A stretch of 64,000 nt of DNA from Panacagrimonas sp052389915 (GCA_052389915.1 JBQTHL010000014.1:319120-383119); one strand, 5' to 3'; counted from the stretch's first letter, positions 1 to 10,760 are shown. Notes: generated by a model not told the origin, from the letters alone. A program made the numbers and translations.

Positions 1-2079
<2,079 letters not shown>

Positions 2080-2126
2080 GTGCGGTTCCTATTGAGGTTC
2101 GCGCCGATTCGGCGGGCGATTATTGC

Positions 2127-2156
2127 AGATGCGGGTAACGGCGCCTTATTCAAGCC
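2127..2156 (-). promoter_or_regulatory. Possible sigma-32 promoter of lon
   Basis: Read on the minus strand there is GGCTTGAA (2149-2156), a 13-nt spacer, then CCCGCATCT (2127-2135). The sigma-32 consensus is CTTGAA, a spacer of about 11-16, then CCCCATnT. The first element matches fully; the second has an inserted G. It lies about 50 bp before the lon GTG, between the clpX terminator and lon. lon is a known sigma-32 target in enterobacteria and rpoH is in this window. The assignment is inference. Confidence 0.4.
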
Positions 2157-2169
2157 TTCACAAGTGCAC

Positions 2170-2199
2170 AAATGAAAAGGCCCCGATCGCTCGGGGCCT
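2170..2199 (-). terminator. Rho-independent terminator after clpX
   Basis: A perfect 9-bp stem, AGGCCCCGA with TCGGGGCCT, closes a 4-nt loop (2178-2199). On the minus strand it is followed by TTTTCATTT. It lies 24 bp past the clpX stop and before the lon promoter, so it separates the clpPX transcript from lon. Confidence 0.85.
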
Positions 2200-2222
2200 C
2201 GTGCAAGCTTGACGCGCAGGGG

Positions 2223-3497
2223 TCAGGCGGAGTTCTTGATCTCGCGCCGGGCCTCGACGTTCTCGTACACGATGAAGGGCTTGGACTGGCCGAGCACGAC
2301 CGCTTCGTCGATCACGACCTTGCTCACGTTCTGCATCGAAGGCAGGTCGTACATCACGTCGAGCAGAATGTTTTCGAGAATGGTGCGCAAACCACGCGCT
2401 CCGGTCTTGCGCTCCTTGGCCTTGGTGGCAACGGTACGCAGCGCGTCTTCCCGGAATTCGAGCTGCACGCCCTCCATCTGGAACAGCTTGCCGTACTGCT
2501 TCACCAGCGCGTTCTTCGGCTCTTTCAGAATCTGCATCAGGGCCGCTTCGTCCAGCTCTTCGAGAATCGCGGTCATGGGCAGCCGCCCCACGAACTCCGG
2601 AATCAATCCGAAGCGGATGAGATCGTCGGGTTCGATCAGCGAGAGCAGTTTGTTGATTTGCTGGGAGTCGGTCTTGGACTTCACGTCGGCAGAAAATCCA
2701 ATGCCGGCCTTCTCGGTGCGGTTCTGCACAACCCTCTCCAGGCCCGAAAATGCGCCCCCGCAGATGAACAGAATTCCTGCGGTGTTGACCTGCAGGAACT
2801 CCTGTTGCGGATGCTTGCGCCCCCCCTGCGGCGGAACCTGCGCGATGGTGCCTTCGATCAACTTGAGCAATGCCTGCTGCACGCCCTCACCGGATACGTC
2901 GCGCGTGATCGACGGGTTTTCGGACTTGCGCGCAATCTTGTCGATCTCGTCGATGTAGACGATGCCGCGCTGCGCCTTCTCGATGTCGTATTCGCACTTC
3001 TGCAAGAGGCGCTGAATGATGTTCTCGACATCCTCGCCCACGTAACCCGCTTCGGTCAGTGTGGTGGCGTCCGCAATTGCGAACGGCACATCGAGCAGCC
3101 GCGCCAAGGTTTCCGCGAGCAGAGTCTTGCCTGAACCGGTGGGGCCGATCAGCAGTATGTTGGACTTGGCCAGTTCGACCCCGTCCTGGTTGCCCTTGAC
3201 CGACAGGCGCTTGTAGTGGTTGTAAACCGCAACCGACAAGACCTTCTTGGCCTGCACCTGGCCGATCACGTACTCGTCGAGAACGGCGCGAATTTCCTGC
3301 GGCTTGGGCAGACCCTTGGTCTGCGGCTTGGCATGCACTTCCTCGCGAATGATGTCGTTGCACAGATCGACGCATTCGTCGCAGATGTACACCGACGGGC
3401 CCGCAATGAGCTTGCGCACCTCGTGCTCGGACTTGCCGCAAAACGAGCAATACAACACCCGGCCATTATGGGAACCGCCGCGCAAATCAGCGCTCAT
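2223..3497 (-). CDS. clpX: ClpX, ATPase subunit of the ClpXP protease
   Basis: Hexameric AAA+ unfoldase that delivers substrates to ClpP. The 424-residue product has the N-terminal C4 zinc-binding domain (Cys17, Cys20, Cys39, Cys42), Walker A GPTGSGKT at 118-125, Walker B IVYIDEIDK and the ClpX C-terminal domain. A longer open frame reaches 3566, but ATG at 3497 fits the family start MSADLRGG and has GGAGG 8 nt upstream. It lies 111 bp after clpP in the same direction, the common tig-clpP-clpX order, and ends at a strong terminator. Confidence 0.98.
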   Translation of the reverse strand: MSADLRGGSHNGRVLYCSFCGKSEHEVRKLIAGPSVYICDECVDLCNDIIREEVHAKPQTKGLPKPQEIRAVLDEYVIGQVQAKKVLSVAVYNHYKRLSVKGNQDGVELAKSNILLIGPTGSGKTLLAETLARLLDVPFAIADATTLTEAGYVGEDVENIIQRLLQKCEYDIEKAQRGIVYIDEIDKIARKSENPSITRDVSGEGVQQALLKLIEGTIAQVPPQGGRKHPQQEFLQVNTAGILFICGGAFSGLERVVQNRTEKAGIGFSADVKSKTDSQQINKLLSLIEPDDLIRFGLIPEFVGRLPMTAILEELDEAALMQILKEPKNALVKQYGKLFQMEGVQLEFREDALRTVATKAKERKTGARGLRTILENILLDVMYDLPSMQNVSKVVIDEAVVLGQSKPFIVYENVEARREIKNSA

Positions 3498-3608
3498 CGA
3501 ATCAATCCTCCACCGGAATCGACATGCCCGGTCTGGCTTGTATACCACGCTGTCGAGGGTTCGCAAATCGTGCGTTGCCGCATTTCTCGTGACATCTCGT
3601 GCCGCACC

Positions 3609-4235
3609 TCAGGTCGCAGCCGAGGTCATCACACGCTTGTCGAGTATCTGATCGATCAACCCGTAGTCCTTGGCCATCTCGGCGCTCATGAAATAGTCGC
3701 GCTCGACGTCGCGCGCGATGCGCTCCAGAGGCTGGCCGGTGTGTTCGGCCATGAGCTTGTTGAGACGCTCCCGCAGAAACAGGATCTCGCGCGCCTGGAT
3801 CTCGATGTCGGTGGCCTGGCCCTGCGTCCCGCCGGACGGCTGGTGAATCATGATCCGCGAGTGCGGAAGGGAGTAACGCTTGCCCTTGGTACCGGCCGAC
3901 AACAGGAACGCGCCCATGCTCGCCGCCTGCCCGATGCACATCGTCGCCACGTCCGGCTTAATGAACTTGATGGTGTCGTAGATCGACAGGCCAGAGGTAA
4001 TCACCCCGCCCGGCGAGTTGATATAGAGGTGAATGTCCTTGTCCGGATTTTCGGATTCCAGGAACAGCAACTGCGCGACCACCAGGTTGGCCATGTAATC
4101 GTCGATGGGGCCGACGACGAACACGACGCGCTCCTTGAGCAGGCGCGAGTAGATGTCGAAGGCGCGCTCGCCGCGGGCAGTCTGTTCGACCACCATAGGA
4201 ACGAGCTGGGAGACGCGGGAACGAGTGTCGGACAT
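3609..4235 (-). CDS. clpP: ClpP, proteolytic subunit
   Basis: Serine peptidase that forms the 14-subunit chamber used by ClpX. 208 residues, the usual length. The catalytic triad is visible: Ser106 in GQAASMGAF, His131 in IMIHQPSGG and Asp180 in VERDYFMSA. A short N-terminal propeptide is expected from the family. It lies 36 bp downstream of tig and upstream of clpX, so the three are probably cotranscribed in part. Confidence 0.98.
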   Translation of the reverse strand: MSDTRSRVSQLVPMVVEQTARGERAFDIYSRLLKERVVFVVGPIDDYMANLVVAQLLFLESENPDKDIHLYINSPGGVITSGLSIYDTIKFIKPDVATMCIGQAASMGAFLLSAGTKGKRYSLPHSRIMIHQPSGGTQGQATDIEIQAREILFLRERLNKLMAEHTGQPLERIARDVERDYFMSAEMAKDYGLIDQILDKRVMTSAAT

Positions 4236-4271
4236 GGCTAGCTCTAATTATTGTGTGAGGTGTTCAGGCAA

Positions 4272-5600
4272 TCAGGCCGCAGCCTTGGGATTCAAGAGTT
4301 GCTCCAGGGTCATGGGCTTGTCGACGAGTCGCGCATTGGCCAGCAGCAGATCCACCACCTGATCCTCCAGCACCATGGCACGCACGCCGTCCAGCATTTC
4401 CGGCTTAGAGCGGTAGTAGGCCTTGACCTGCTCGGGCTGCTCGAAATCCCGTGCGATGACATCCAGCGACTGTTCGACGCGCTCGGGATCGAGCCGGACC
4501 TGCTTCTGCTTGATGACTTCACCCAGCAAGAGGCCCAGCGCCACCTTCTGTCGCGCGGAGGCTTCGAATACCTGCGCGGGCAGCATCTCGGCCAGCTTTT
4601 CCGGCGGCACGTTCTGCATGTTCATGCGGCCCGCGGCTTGTTCGCGCAGCCGCGGAACCTCCAGATCCATCAAGGCCCGCGGCACTGCCACAGAGGAATT
4701 TTTGGCAGCGAGTTGTTCGAGCACCTGGACCTTCTGCCGACGCTGAATCGCCTTGTCGCGCTCGTTGGTCAGGGCTTCCTGCGCCTTTGCCTTCAGGCTT
4801 TCGACCGAATCGACGCTATGCGGGGCAAGAAACTCGGGATCGTCGACGGCCGGCAGCGTGACCTCTTTGACTTCCTTCAGCGCCACCGAAAAACACGTCG
4901 TCTGGCCACGAAGGCTTTCCGCGCGATAATTGTCCGGGAACGCCACCTGCACCTCGAAATTCTCGCCGGCCGCATGCCCGGCAATGCCGCTTTCCAGGTC
5001 TGGCAGGAACTGGCCGGATCCCAGCTCGACCTCTACGTTATCGCCCTTGCCGCCGTCAAAGGACTCGCCGTTGAGCTTGCCCTCGAAGTCCAGCCTCACC
5101 ACGTCGCCCGCTGCGGCAACACGGGTCACGTCGGTCAGCGTCCGGCGACCCTTGCGAAGATTCTGAACAAGGCGATCCACGTCGGCTTCGGTCACTTCCA
5201 CCAGCGGCCGTTCGACTTCCAGGCCATCGAGCCCGTCCAACTGGATCTCCGGATACACCTCGAAATGCGCGACATACTCCAGCGCCTCGCCGGGAGTTTC
5301 GGACACCACGTCGATGCGCGGCTGACCGGCTGGACGCGCGCCCACTTGGCGGAGCGCATCGGGGTAAGAGCGTTCAACCAGTTCGGAAACGGCTTCAGCC
5401 CGCGCCGACTGCCCATACTGCTGCTGGATGATCTTGAACGGCGCCTTGCCCGGCCGAAATCCTGGCAGCTTGGCTCGCTGCCACACTCTGCGCAGGCGCT
5501 CGTCCACGGCCTGGGTTACGCGATCTGCAGGGATCTTCACGCGCAATTCACGCATCAGACCACCGGTCGTGTCGACAGAGTTTTGAACATTGACTTCCAT
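4272..5600 (-). CDS. tig: Trigger factor
   Basis: Ribosome-associated chaperone and peptidyl-prolyl isomerase acting on nascent chains at the exit tunnel. 442 residues, close to the usual 430-450. The ribosome-binding signature appears as FRPGKAPF in the N-terminal domain, followed by the FKBP-like domain (GDVVRLDFEG) and the C-terminal helical arms. An open frame extends upstream to 5840, but that part crosses the tRNA remnant; ATG at 5600 (MEVNVQNS) matches the family. No clear Shine-Dalgarno precedes it. The nearby island insertion moved the tRNA-Leu gene about 5 kb away from tig. Confidence 0.97.
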   Translation of the reverse strand: MEVNVQNSVDTTGGLMRELRVKIPADRVTQAVDERLRRVWQRAKLPGFRPGKAPFKIIQQQYGQSARAEAVSELVERSYPDALRQVGARPAGQPRIDVVSETPGEALEYVAHFEVYPEIQLDGLDGLEVERPLVEVTEADVDRLVQNLRKGRRTLTDVTRVAAAGDVVRLDFEGKLNGESFDGGKGDNVEVELGSGQFLPDLESGIAGHAAGENFEVQVAFPDNYRAESLRGQTTCFSVALKEVKEVTLPAVDDPEFLAPHSVDSVESLKAKAQEALTNERDKAIQRRQKVQVLEQLAAKNSSVAVPRALMDLEVPRLREQAAGRMNMQNVPPEKLAEMLPAQVFEASARQKVALGLLLGEVIKQKQVRLDPERVEQSLDVIARDFEQPEQVKAYYRSKPEMLDGVRAMVLEDQVVDLLLANARLVDKPMTLEQLLNPKAAA

Positions 5601-5708
5601 GGAAAATAGGCTCGTGTGAGGTCTGGGTTCGAGACTCGCACCGCCAAAAAAACGCGGCTTGCGGGCATCGCTACTTGCACTTTCCCGGAGCCCGGCGCTG
5701 CCGGCAAA

Positions 5709-5732
5709 TGGTGCGAAAGGCGAGACTCGAAC
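5709..5732 (-). repeat. attachment-site copy: displaced tRNA-Leu 3' end
   Basis: 24 bp identical to the 3' end of the tRNA-Leu at 10853-10876 and in the same orientation. It holds the T-loop, the 3' acceptor strand and CCA, but no 5' half of a tRNA follows. It is best read as the original chromosomal tRNA 3' end left behind when the island integrated. Confidence 0.85.
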
Positions 5733-6205
5733 CCTACCGAGTCCAGACCGATCACACCGGATAAGCATACAAATCAGGACGTTGCCGGACTCCGGTTCTT
5801 GCGGCCTGGACCACCTAGATGGACCACTAGAACACCGCAAGTCGAATATTGTAGCCGACGCACAAGGCTGTAATTGAGCCCAGAAGGAGAGAGCCCTGCA
5901 CGGGGCCGGGAGGCGGGCTAATTCTTGGCCGAAAAATTTACAGAAATCCGAGAGGGCATACGTTATATGCAGGAGCCGCGAAGTTCCCCCTTGCCGGTGT
6001 CACTGCCCTTCAGGGAGGCAAGGCTCGGTCTAGGCGGGGCGAGGCATGCCTTCCGTGTGGCTGGCGAGGCTGTCGTCGTCGGCGGTGCACAGGGGCAGCA
6101 CACTCGCCGGCTGCCGGGTGCTTGAGGGAACCGCGAGGGGTTGGCGGGTACCAGCGGCCTGCCCCCTACCGATGATGCCGTGGCAGGGTGCAACAAAGGG
6201 ACCGG
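5733..6205. other. Noncoding left end of the island
   Basis: About 470 bp between the attachment copy and the recombination-site-like repeats. Small open frames occur on both strands, but none has a convincing ribosome site or protein-like composition. No tRNA body or terminator was seen. Confidence 0.5.
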
Positions 6206-6280
6206 TTTCGTGCACCGTTCGTCGGGCTGCACAAAAACTAGCTTGACGGGGTTTCGTGCAGGGGTCCAATATCGTGCACC
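6206..6280. promoter_or_regulatory. Repeated boxes upstream of the serine recombinase (possible res/operator site)
   Basis: Three direct copies of a TTTCGTGCA-like box begin at 6206, 6252 and 6269 (the third reads TATCGTGCA). The first pairs with an inverted copy ending near 6235 (GGGCTGCACAAAA), giving an imperfect 28-30-bp dyad, the size of a resolvase-binding subsite. A weak promoter (TTGACG at 6243, CAATAT 18 bp later) lies among the boxes. It ends 22 bp before the recombinase ATG, where resolvases usually bind their own promoter. Confidence 0.5.
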
Positions 6281-6302
6281 CCTTCCGTTCACCGAGCACA
6301 TC

Positions 6303-6893
6303 ATGTCCAGAACCTTCGCCTACTGCCGCGTATCCACCATAGACCAGACTTCGGAGAACCAAGTCCAAGAGATTGCACAGTCGGGCTTTGCCGCGACCCG
6401 TGCCCGCACCATCTCCGAGACGATTAGCGGGTCGGTAGCGGCATCCGAGCGCCCCGGATTCAAGAAGCTGCGCGACAGGTTGGAATCCGGCGACGTGCTG
6501 GTCGTCACAAAGCTGGATCGATTGGGAAGGAACGCGATGGATGTGCGCCAGACCGTTGAAGGACTGGCCGCGTTGGGTGTTCGGGTGCACTGCCTCGCGC
6601 TGGGTGGCGTAGACCTGACCAGTCCGGCCGGAAAGATGACGATGCAGGTTATCGCGGCGGTCGCAGAGTTCGAGAGGGACTTGCTGATCGAACGCACTCA
6701 GTCAGGCATGGCCAGAGCGAAGGCCGAAGGGAAGCCCATCGGTCGTCCGAAGGCCCTCACGGATGCGCAAGCGGGTGAAGTCGTCCGCAGGCTGGCCGCA
6801 GGCGAGACGGTCAGCGCACTGGCGCGGGAGTTCAAGACGAACCGGCCTGTGATTCAGCGGGTGCAGCACCGCGCAGCAGCGGCGGCAGCATGA
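6303..6893 (+). CDS. Serine recombinase (resolvase/invertase family)
   Basis: Site-specific recombinase of the small serine resolvase/invertase type, 196 residues. The catalytic N-terminal domain starts MSRTFAYCRVST, with the nucleophile serine in YCRVST, and continues with KLDRLGRN and the LTSPAGKMTMQVIAAVAEFER core. The linker AKAEGKPIGRPKAL leads to a C-terminal helix-turn-helix. The longer open frame from 6141 is rejected because it crosses the promoter and box region. It sits inside the island, and the next small gene overlaps its stop codon by 4 bp. It may resolve island multimers or invert DNA; no second crossover site was found. Confidence 0.93.
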   Translation: MSRTFAYCRVSTIDQTSENQVQEIAQSGFAATRARTISETISGSVAASERPGFKKLRDRLESGDVLVVTKLDRLGRNAMDVRQTVEGLAALGVRVHCLALGGVDLTSPAGKMTMQVIAAVAEFERDLLIERTQSGMARAKAEGKPIGRPKALTDAQAGEVVRRLAAGETVSALAREFKTNRPVIQRVQHRAAAAAA

Positions 6894-7150
6894 AACACGC
6901 GCTCCCCATCGTGCTGTTCGCCACTGCGCTGCCCGCGATGCTGTACGTGTCGCCTTGGCTGGCCTTCGCGGCCGTGGTCGGAGTGGCGTGCAGCATGGGC
7001 GGTGGCAGTATGTCGGCACCAGCGCGGCCGGTTCGTCGAGTTCCCGGCGCGAGAACCGCGAGGGCCGTGTCTGCGCGGCGGGTTCTTGGCGCCCGGCGCG
7101 AGCCGCAAGGGTTACTTTTGCGGGACGAATCGGCGGCTGATGGACGGTAA
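6890..7150 (+). CDS. Small putative membrane protein
   Basis: 86 residues, starting in an ATGA overlap with the recombinase stop, which suggests translational coupling. The first 36 residues form one hydrophobic segment (LPIVLFATALPAMLYV followed by WLAFAAVVGVACSM). The rest is Arg/Ala rich with little protein character. From about 7002 another frame (67 residues, ending 7205, with a GYFCGTNRRL segment) looks more protein-like, so a frameshift joining the two is possible. No family recognised. Confidence 0.4.
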   Translation: MKHALPIVLFATALPAMLYVSPWLAFAAVVGVACSMGGGSMSAPARPVRRVPGARTARAVSARRVLGARREPQGLLLRDESAADGR

Positions 7151-7299
7151 GAACCACCGTGCTATATGGTCTCGGAATTCTCCACTTGTGGAACTAATAA
7201 CATGAGTGGAGACAATAGCTTGAGATATGGAATGGGTGATGCAATGAACCTGCTGCGGAACCCCGGCACCCCTGCCTGGACCCAGCGGATACCCACCAA

Positions 7300-7593
7300 A
7301 TGACATCCTTTAAATTCGAGCGATATCCCGACGCACTCTTCGTCAGCGCCTTCGGCCTTCAGGCGTCCTTCGCCTACCTGGAGCGAGACGGCTATCCGCT
7401 GTTCGCACCAACTGATGGCTGGCCTGAATCGGGAAGCCGCTGGAGCTTGCGGAAGGTGCGGGGCGAACTGTTCGGCATGGCCGGGCGACTGGCCTTCGTC
7501 ATCGACCGCGGCGATGCGCATGTGGCCGCTGCAAGGCGTGAAGCCGCGATGTCGGTGGAGAACTTGGAGCCGCTCGCAAGCTCCACCGCATGA
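7300..7593 (+). CDS. Hypothetical island protein
   Basis: 97 residues with a mixed, soluble composition (MTSFKFERYPDALF at the start). No signal peptide, membrane segment or recognised domain. It stands alone, with about 150 bp upstream lacking other genes and a terminator-like hairpin about 30 bp downstream. Its balanced composition favours a real gene over a chance frame. Confidence 0.5.
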   Translation: MTSFKFERYPDALFVSAFGLQASFAYLERDGYPLFAPTDGWPESGSRWSLRKVRGELFGMAGRLAFVIDRGDAHVAAARREAAMSVENLEPLASSTA

Positions 7594-7620
7594 TCGACTG
7601 AGCCCGTCCAGCGGGAACCC

Positions 7621-7655
7621 GAGCCGGCCTAGGTCCACACCTTCGCCGGCTTTCT
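7621..7655 (+). terminator. Terminator-like hairpin
   Basis: AGCCGGC (7622-7628) pairs with GCCGGCT (7645-7651) around a 16-nt loop and is followed by TTCTC. The stem is GC-rich but the T-tract is short, so termination would be moderate. Confidence 0.4.
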
Positions 7656-7896
7656 CATGTCTGGGGGAAGGGAGCGGGGACGGGTGCCCGATGGAAGCCT
7701 TCGTAGATCCGGCAACGCGCTGCAAGGCGCCTGTGCTGAGCCGCTGAGGCTAGAGGGCAGCCGGGTGCCCTGCCGTGCCCTGGAGGGGCGCTGTAGGGCG
7801 GCGGCGGTTCGGTGCCCCCCTGAGCAGACGGCGGCTGGTTTGTCCTACCTCTGCCAGACCGCTACACAACCCACGCACCAACTGAGTAACGAACAC

Positions 7897-8172
7897 ATGA
7901 TCCACACGAACAATCTCCCCGCGGTGATCCGCGCCCGCATCGAAGCCTTCATCCTGGCTGGCCTGGCGGGTGATGCGGGCAACCCCGCAGGCTGGCCCTT
8001 GATCCTGAGCAGGGCCAAGCGCGAGATGAGGGGCATCTGCGGCGCGGACATCGCGCTGACGTTGGAGACGGGCTTTCCCGACCTGTACGCGGCCACCACG
8101 CGAAGGAGCGGGCCGTACGATCCAAGCCATCGGGTTGAACGAGGCGAGGTCGTGCAGGCAGCGACCCGATGA
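7897..8172 (+). CDS. Hypothetical protein coupled to ParB-like gene
   Basis: 91 residues, start MIHTNNLPAVIRAR at 7897. A longer frame from 7657 crosses low-complexity sequence and is rejected. The product is predicted soluble and helical, with no recognised family. Its stop overlaps the next start (ATGA at 8169-8172), so it is probably made together with the ParB-like protein. The 300 bp upstream hold no other supported gene. Confidence 0.5.
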   Translation: MIHTNNLPAVIRARIEAFILAGLAGDAGNPAGWPLILSRAKREMRGICGADIALTLETGFPDLYAATTRRSGPYDPSHRVERGEVVQAATR

Positions 8173-8918
8173 ACCCGGCGAGTTCCGACGTGCGGATGCT
8201 ATCCATCCTAGCCATCCTGATCGACCCAGAGCACCAAGCCCGCAAGCGTGGCGAGGATGAGGCGAAGGTCCGGCGCATCACTCGGGAGCTTCGCAACGGC
8301 GGCACCATCCGCGAGCCGGTCCTAGTTGAAGATGGATTCGACAGGTACGTCCTGCGGGATGGATTCCACCGGGTGAAAGCTTGCATCGCGGCGGGCGTGA
8401 CAACCATTGCCGCGAGGATGCTGCCGAGTAACCCGATGGATGCCTTCGGGACCGTGATGAGCGCCAACACCGCCCACGGGAAAGAGTGGTCGAGGAATGA
8501 CGCGGTGCAGTCCATTGTTCAAGGCTTGCGCGACGGCATCTTCCGGGACCGCGATGAGTTCAACGGCAGCGCCCCCGCTATCCCGTGGTCCATCAGCAAG
8601 CTTGCGCGGGAGTTCTGCACCGTGATGGCTTGCACCCCGGACGCGGCCCGCAAGGCTATCGAGAGGGCGGCGAAGAGTGCCGCGAAGGACGACCCGCGGG
8701 TTGCCGATGAACTGGCGCAGATCAAGGCGTGCCATCAGCCCGAGTGCGAGACCGAGAGTGATGCTAGGCCTTCCATCGAAGAGATGAACAGGGCACGCCT
8801 TACTGGCGTCGAGCGTGAAGCCATCGACATCGCCCGCATGCTCGCGGCAAAGCTCGGGAAGCTGCCGAAGACGATGCGGAAAGGCCCGATGCAACCGCTA
8901 CTCCACATGCTGCGGTAG
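8169..8918 (+). CDS. ParB-like nuclease-domain protein
   Basis: 249 residues. The N-terminal 90 residues resemble a ParB/Srx-type domain: DPEHQARK, then a segment about preferred replies (REPVLVEDG) and the box LRDGFHRVKACIAAG, where ParB proteins have a G-x-(R/H)-R motif. The middle (SRNDAVQSIVQGLRDG) may be helix-turn-helix. Such domains occur in plasmid partition proteins and in standalone DNA-binding or CTP-binding proteins. No ParA partner is present, so a regulatory or plasmid-like role is more likely than true partitioning. Domain call from motif only. Confidence 0.7.
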   Translation: MNPASSDVRMLSILAILIDPEHQARKRGEDEAKVRRITRELRNGGTIREPVLVEDGFDRYVLRDGFHRVKACIAAGVTTIAARMLPSNPMDAFGTVMSANTAHGKEWSRNDAVQSIVQGLRDGIFRDRDEFNGSAPAIPWSISKLAREFCTVMACTPDAARKAIERAAKSAAKDDPRVADELAQIKACHQPECETESDARPSIEEMNRARLTGVEREAIDIARMLAAKLGKLPKTMRKGPMQPLLHMLR

Positions 8919-9212
8919 CGATGCCCGCAAGGCCCTTCGGATACCCGAGAGAGGGGGGGGGGGGTGGACACTTGTCCAGCCTTTTGCACTCTCTAGAGCG
9001 AGCCGAACGGGCCGCAAACCCTGTAGCCATAAGGGTTTAAGGGCATGAGCAATAAATAACCATTCTGCGCAAGTAGCTGATATCGCTGAACAAGCCGGAA
9101 ATGGTCGAGTTTGCGACCCGCACGATGCTGGATCGAGCCCGAGCCCTTCATCGGGTTCGTGTCTTCGATCCGGCATTTTTGCTCGGGCACCGCAGGGGAC
9201 TGTCGGGGAACT
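8919..9212. other. Noncoding gap in the island with a 12-G run
   Basis: Contains a run of twelve G at 8953-8964 and otherwise no supported gene. A 65-residue minus-strand frame (8993-9190) directly downstream of the integrase has reasonable composition but no family or ribosome site, so it was not called. Confidence 0.5.
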
Positions 9213-10760
9213 TCAGCACAGCGGCGGGATGCGTTCGATCACGTCGCGCTTGCGCAGCAAGGCATGTCCGTCACCGTACCCGCGGGCTGACGATCCATCG
9301 GCACGGCCCTGGATGTCGAGCCGGAGTTCATGGTCTTCCGTCGCGTTGCGCAGAGCATCCTCAAAAGCATGCCGGAAAGAATGGGACGGATTGATGAAGC
9401 GGCGACTTCCGGCCCCTTCTGGCACCGCGAAGGAGGCGAGCCATGTGCGCAGAGCATCCACGGGCCGGCCTTCATTCGGCTGACCATCTGCGCGAGGCTT
9501 GATGCGCGGGAAAAGGAAATCTCCCGGCGCGAGTGACTTCACGTACTCGGGAAATCCTTCGCCTATCAGGTGCGAATGCAAGGGGATGTCACGGGCGGAA
9601 GGGGACCGCTGGCCGGGCTTGGCTTTCAGGCGCTTCCATTCGTGGTCGCGGTTGATGTCGAGATAGATCACGCCCGCCAGTTCCTTCACGTCGGAGGCGA
9701 TGCACTGTGCAGCTTCGCGGAGACGTGTCCCCGTGTAGACCATGACCCAGGACAACCATCGGCGTTCCGGAGCGGACTCGCCGCGGGATGCGCGAAGGAT
9801 CGCGGCTAGCTCCCCCGCTGTGTACGGGCGCACGTCCCGTGAGTCTGTGAAGTGTCGGCCTTCAAACCACGCGCCATCTACCGGGTTCCCTTGGAGCCGA
9901 CCGCGGCCCTTACCTTGCGAGACGCTGTAAACCGCGGACACTGCCGAGAGGTATTTCCCTTGGACGGTCTTGCGCTTCAACGGGCGACCAGACGGCCCGG
10001 AGATTAGCAGCGAGTCGCGCCACCGCTCTACGTCGTCGGTCTCTACCCTGGCCGGATCGTCGTGACTGACAAAGGTCTTGAAAGCTTCAACGATGGCGCG
10101 GTTTTCTTTCACCGACTTCAGCGGCCTTTCGGCCTTCGCGGCCCACTTGTCGATGAGCGTGGCGAACGTAACGGCGGGGCCTTCGGGTGCCGGGGCCTTC
10201 ACCGGGTTGGACCACGCCGGGAACTGGACAAGTTTCGGATCGGGCGAGAAGTCGCCACCCGCGCGTGTCTCCATGCGGTCGTACAACTCAAGCTTGCGCC
10301 GGAAGAGTCGGTCCGCGAGTGCAGCACGGGACACGTCATCGACCTGTAAGCCCTCGCTGTCGAGCAGAGCTTGAACCTCGGGCGCCATCAGGCGGGCGCG
10401 TGCCTTGCCGTCGTCGGGATCGCCCCCGGTAGGGAGCGAGAACCAAGAGCCTTCCCATCCTTCGACCGAGCCGGGGTCATGCGACCACTCGTCGAGGTTC
10501 TTGCGGTACCAGACGCCTACCAAGGCTTCCACTTGCATCGCGGTAAGCGTCAGCGGACCACGGCGCAGGGATTCAAGGTAGGCGTAGAAGACGACCAGCG
10601 CAGAGGGATACGCCTTTGCTGCATCTGCTAGGAGTTTCACCCCCAGGCTGCGCTTGTAAGTCTGCCCGCCGTGGGCAGCCTGAAGTTCCTTCGGGATGGG
10701 TTCCCGGATGTAGCAAGTGCGGTGCTTCTTGTGCTGCCAAACTGACACGATGCGCGGCAT
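9213..10760 (-). CDS. Tyrosine site-specific integrase of the island
   Basis: 515 residues. It inserts and excises the island at tRNA-Leu. The C-terminal catalytic domain shows Arg in YTGTRLREAAQ, the HxxR box in SHSFRHAFEDAL and the nucleophile Tyr in ARGYGDGHALL; the N-terminal half holds a DUF6538-like head (VSVWQHKKHRTCYIREPIP) and a SAM-like core-binding domain. The open frame reaches 10808, but ATG at 10760 has a clean AAGGAG 8 nt upstream. It reads away from the tRNA, as is common for tRNA-targeting integrases. Confidence 0.93.
   Translation of the reverse strand: MPRIVSVWQHKKHRTCYIREPIPKELQAAHGGQTYKRSLGVKLLADAAKAYPSALVVFYAYLESLRRGPLTLTAMQVEALVGVWYRKNLDEWSHDPGSVEGWEGSWFSLPTGGDPDDGKARARLMAPEVQALLDSEGLQVDDVSRAALADRLFRRKLELYDRMETRAGGDFSPDPKLVQFPAWSNPVKAPAPEGPAVTFATLIDKWAAKAERPLKSVKENRAIVEAFKTFVSHDDPARVETDDVERWRDSLLISGPSGRPLKRKTVQGKYLSAVSAVYSVSQGKGRGRLQGNPVDGAWFEGRHFTDSRDVRPYTAGELAAILRASRGESAPERRWLSWVMVYTGTRLREAAQCIASDVKELAGVIYLDINRDHEWKRLKAKPGQRSPSARDIPLHSHLIGEGFPEYVKSLAPGDFLFPRIKPRADGQPNEGRPVDALRTWLASFAVPEGAGSRRFINPSHSFRHAFEDALRNATEDHELRLDIQGRADGSSARGYGDGHALLRKRDVIERIPPLC

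Noticed and set aside
5625..5650. GTTCGAGACTCGC near tig looks like a T-arm of another tRNA.
   Set aside because: No stem partner or acceptor arm around it; similarity is limited to the generic T-loop.
8993..9190. 65-residue minus-strand frame directly downstream of the integrase.
   Set aside because: Reasonable composition but no ribosome site, family or coupling; left as a remark only.
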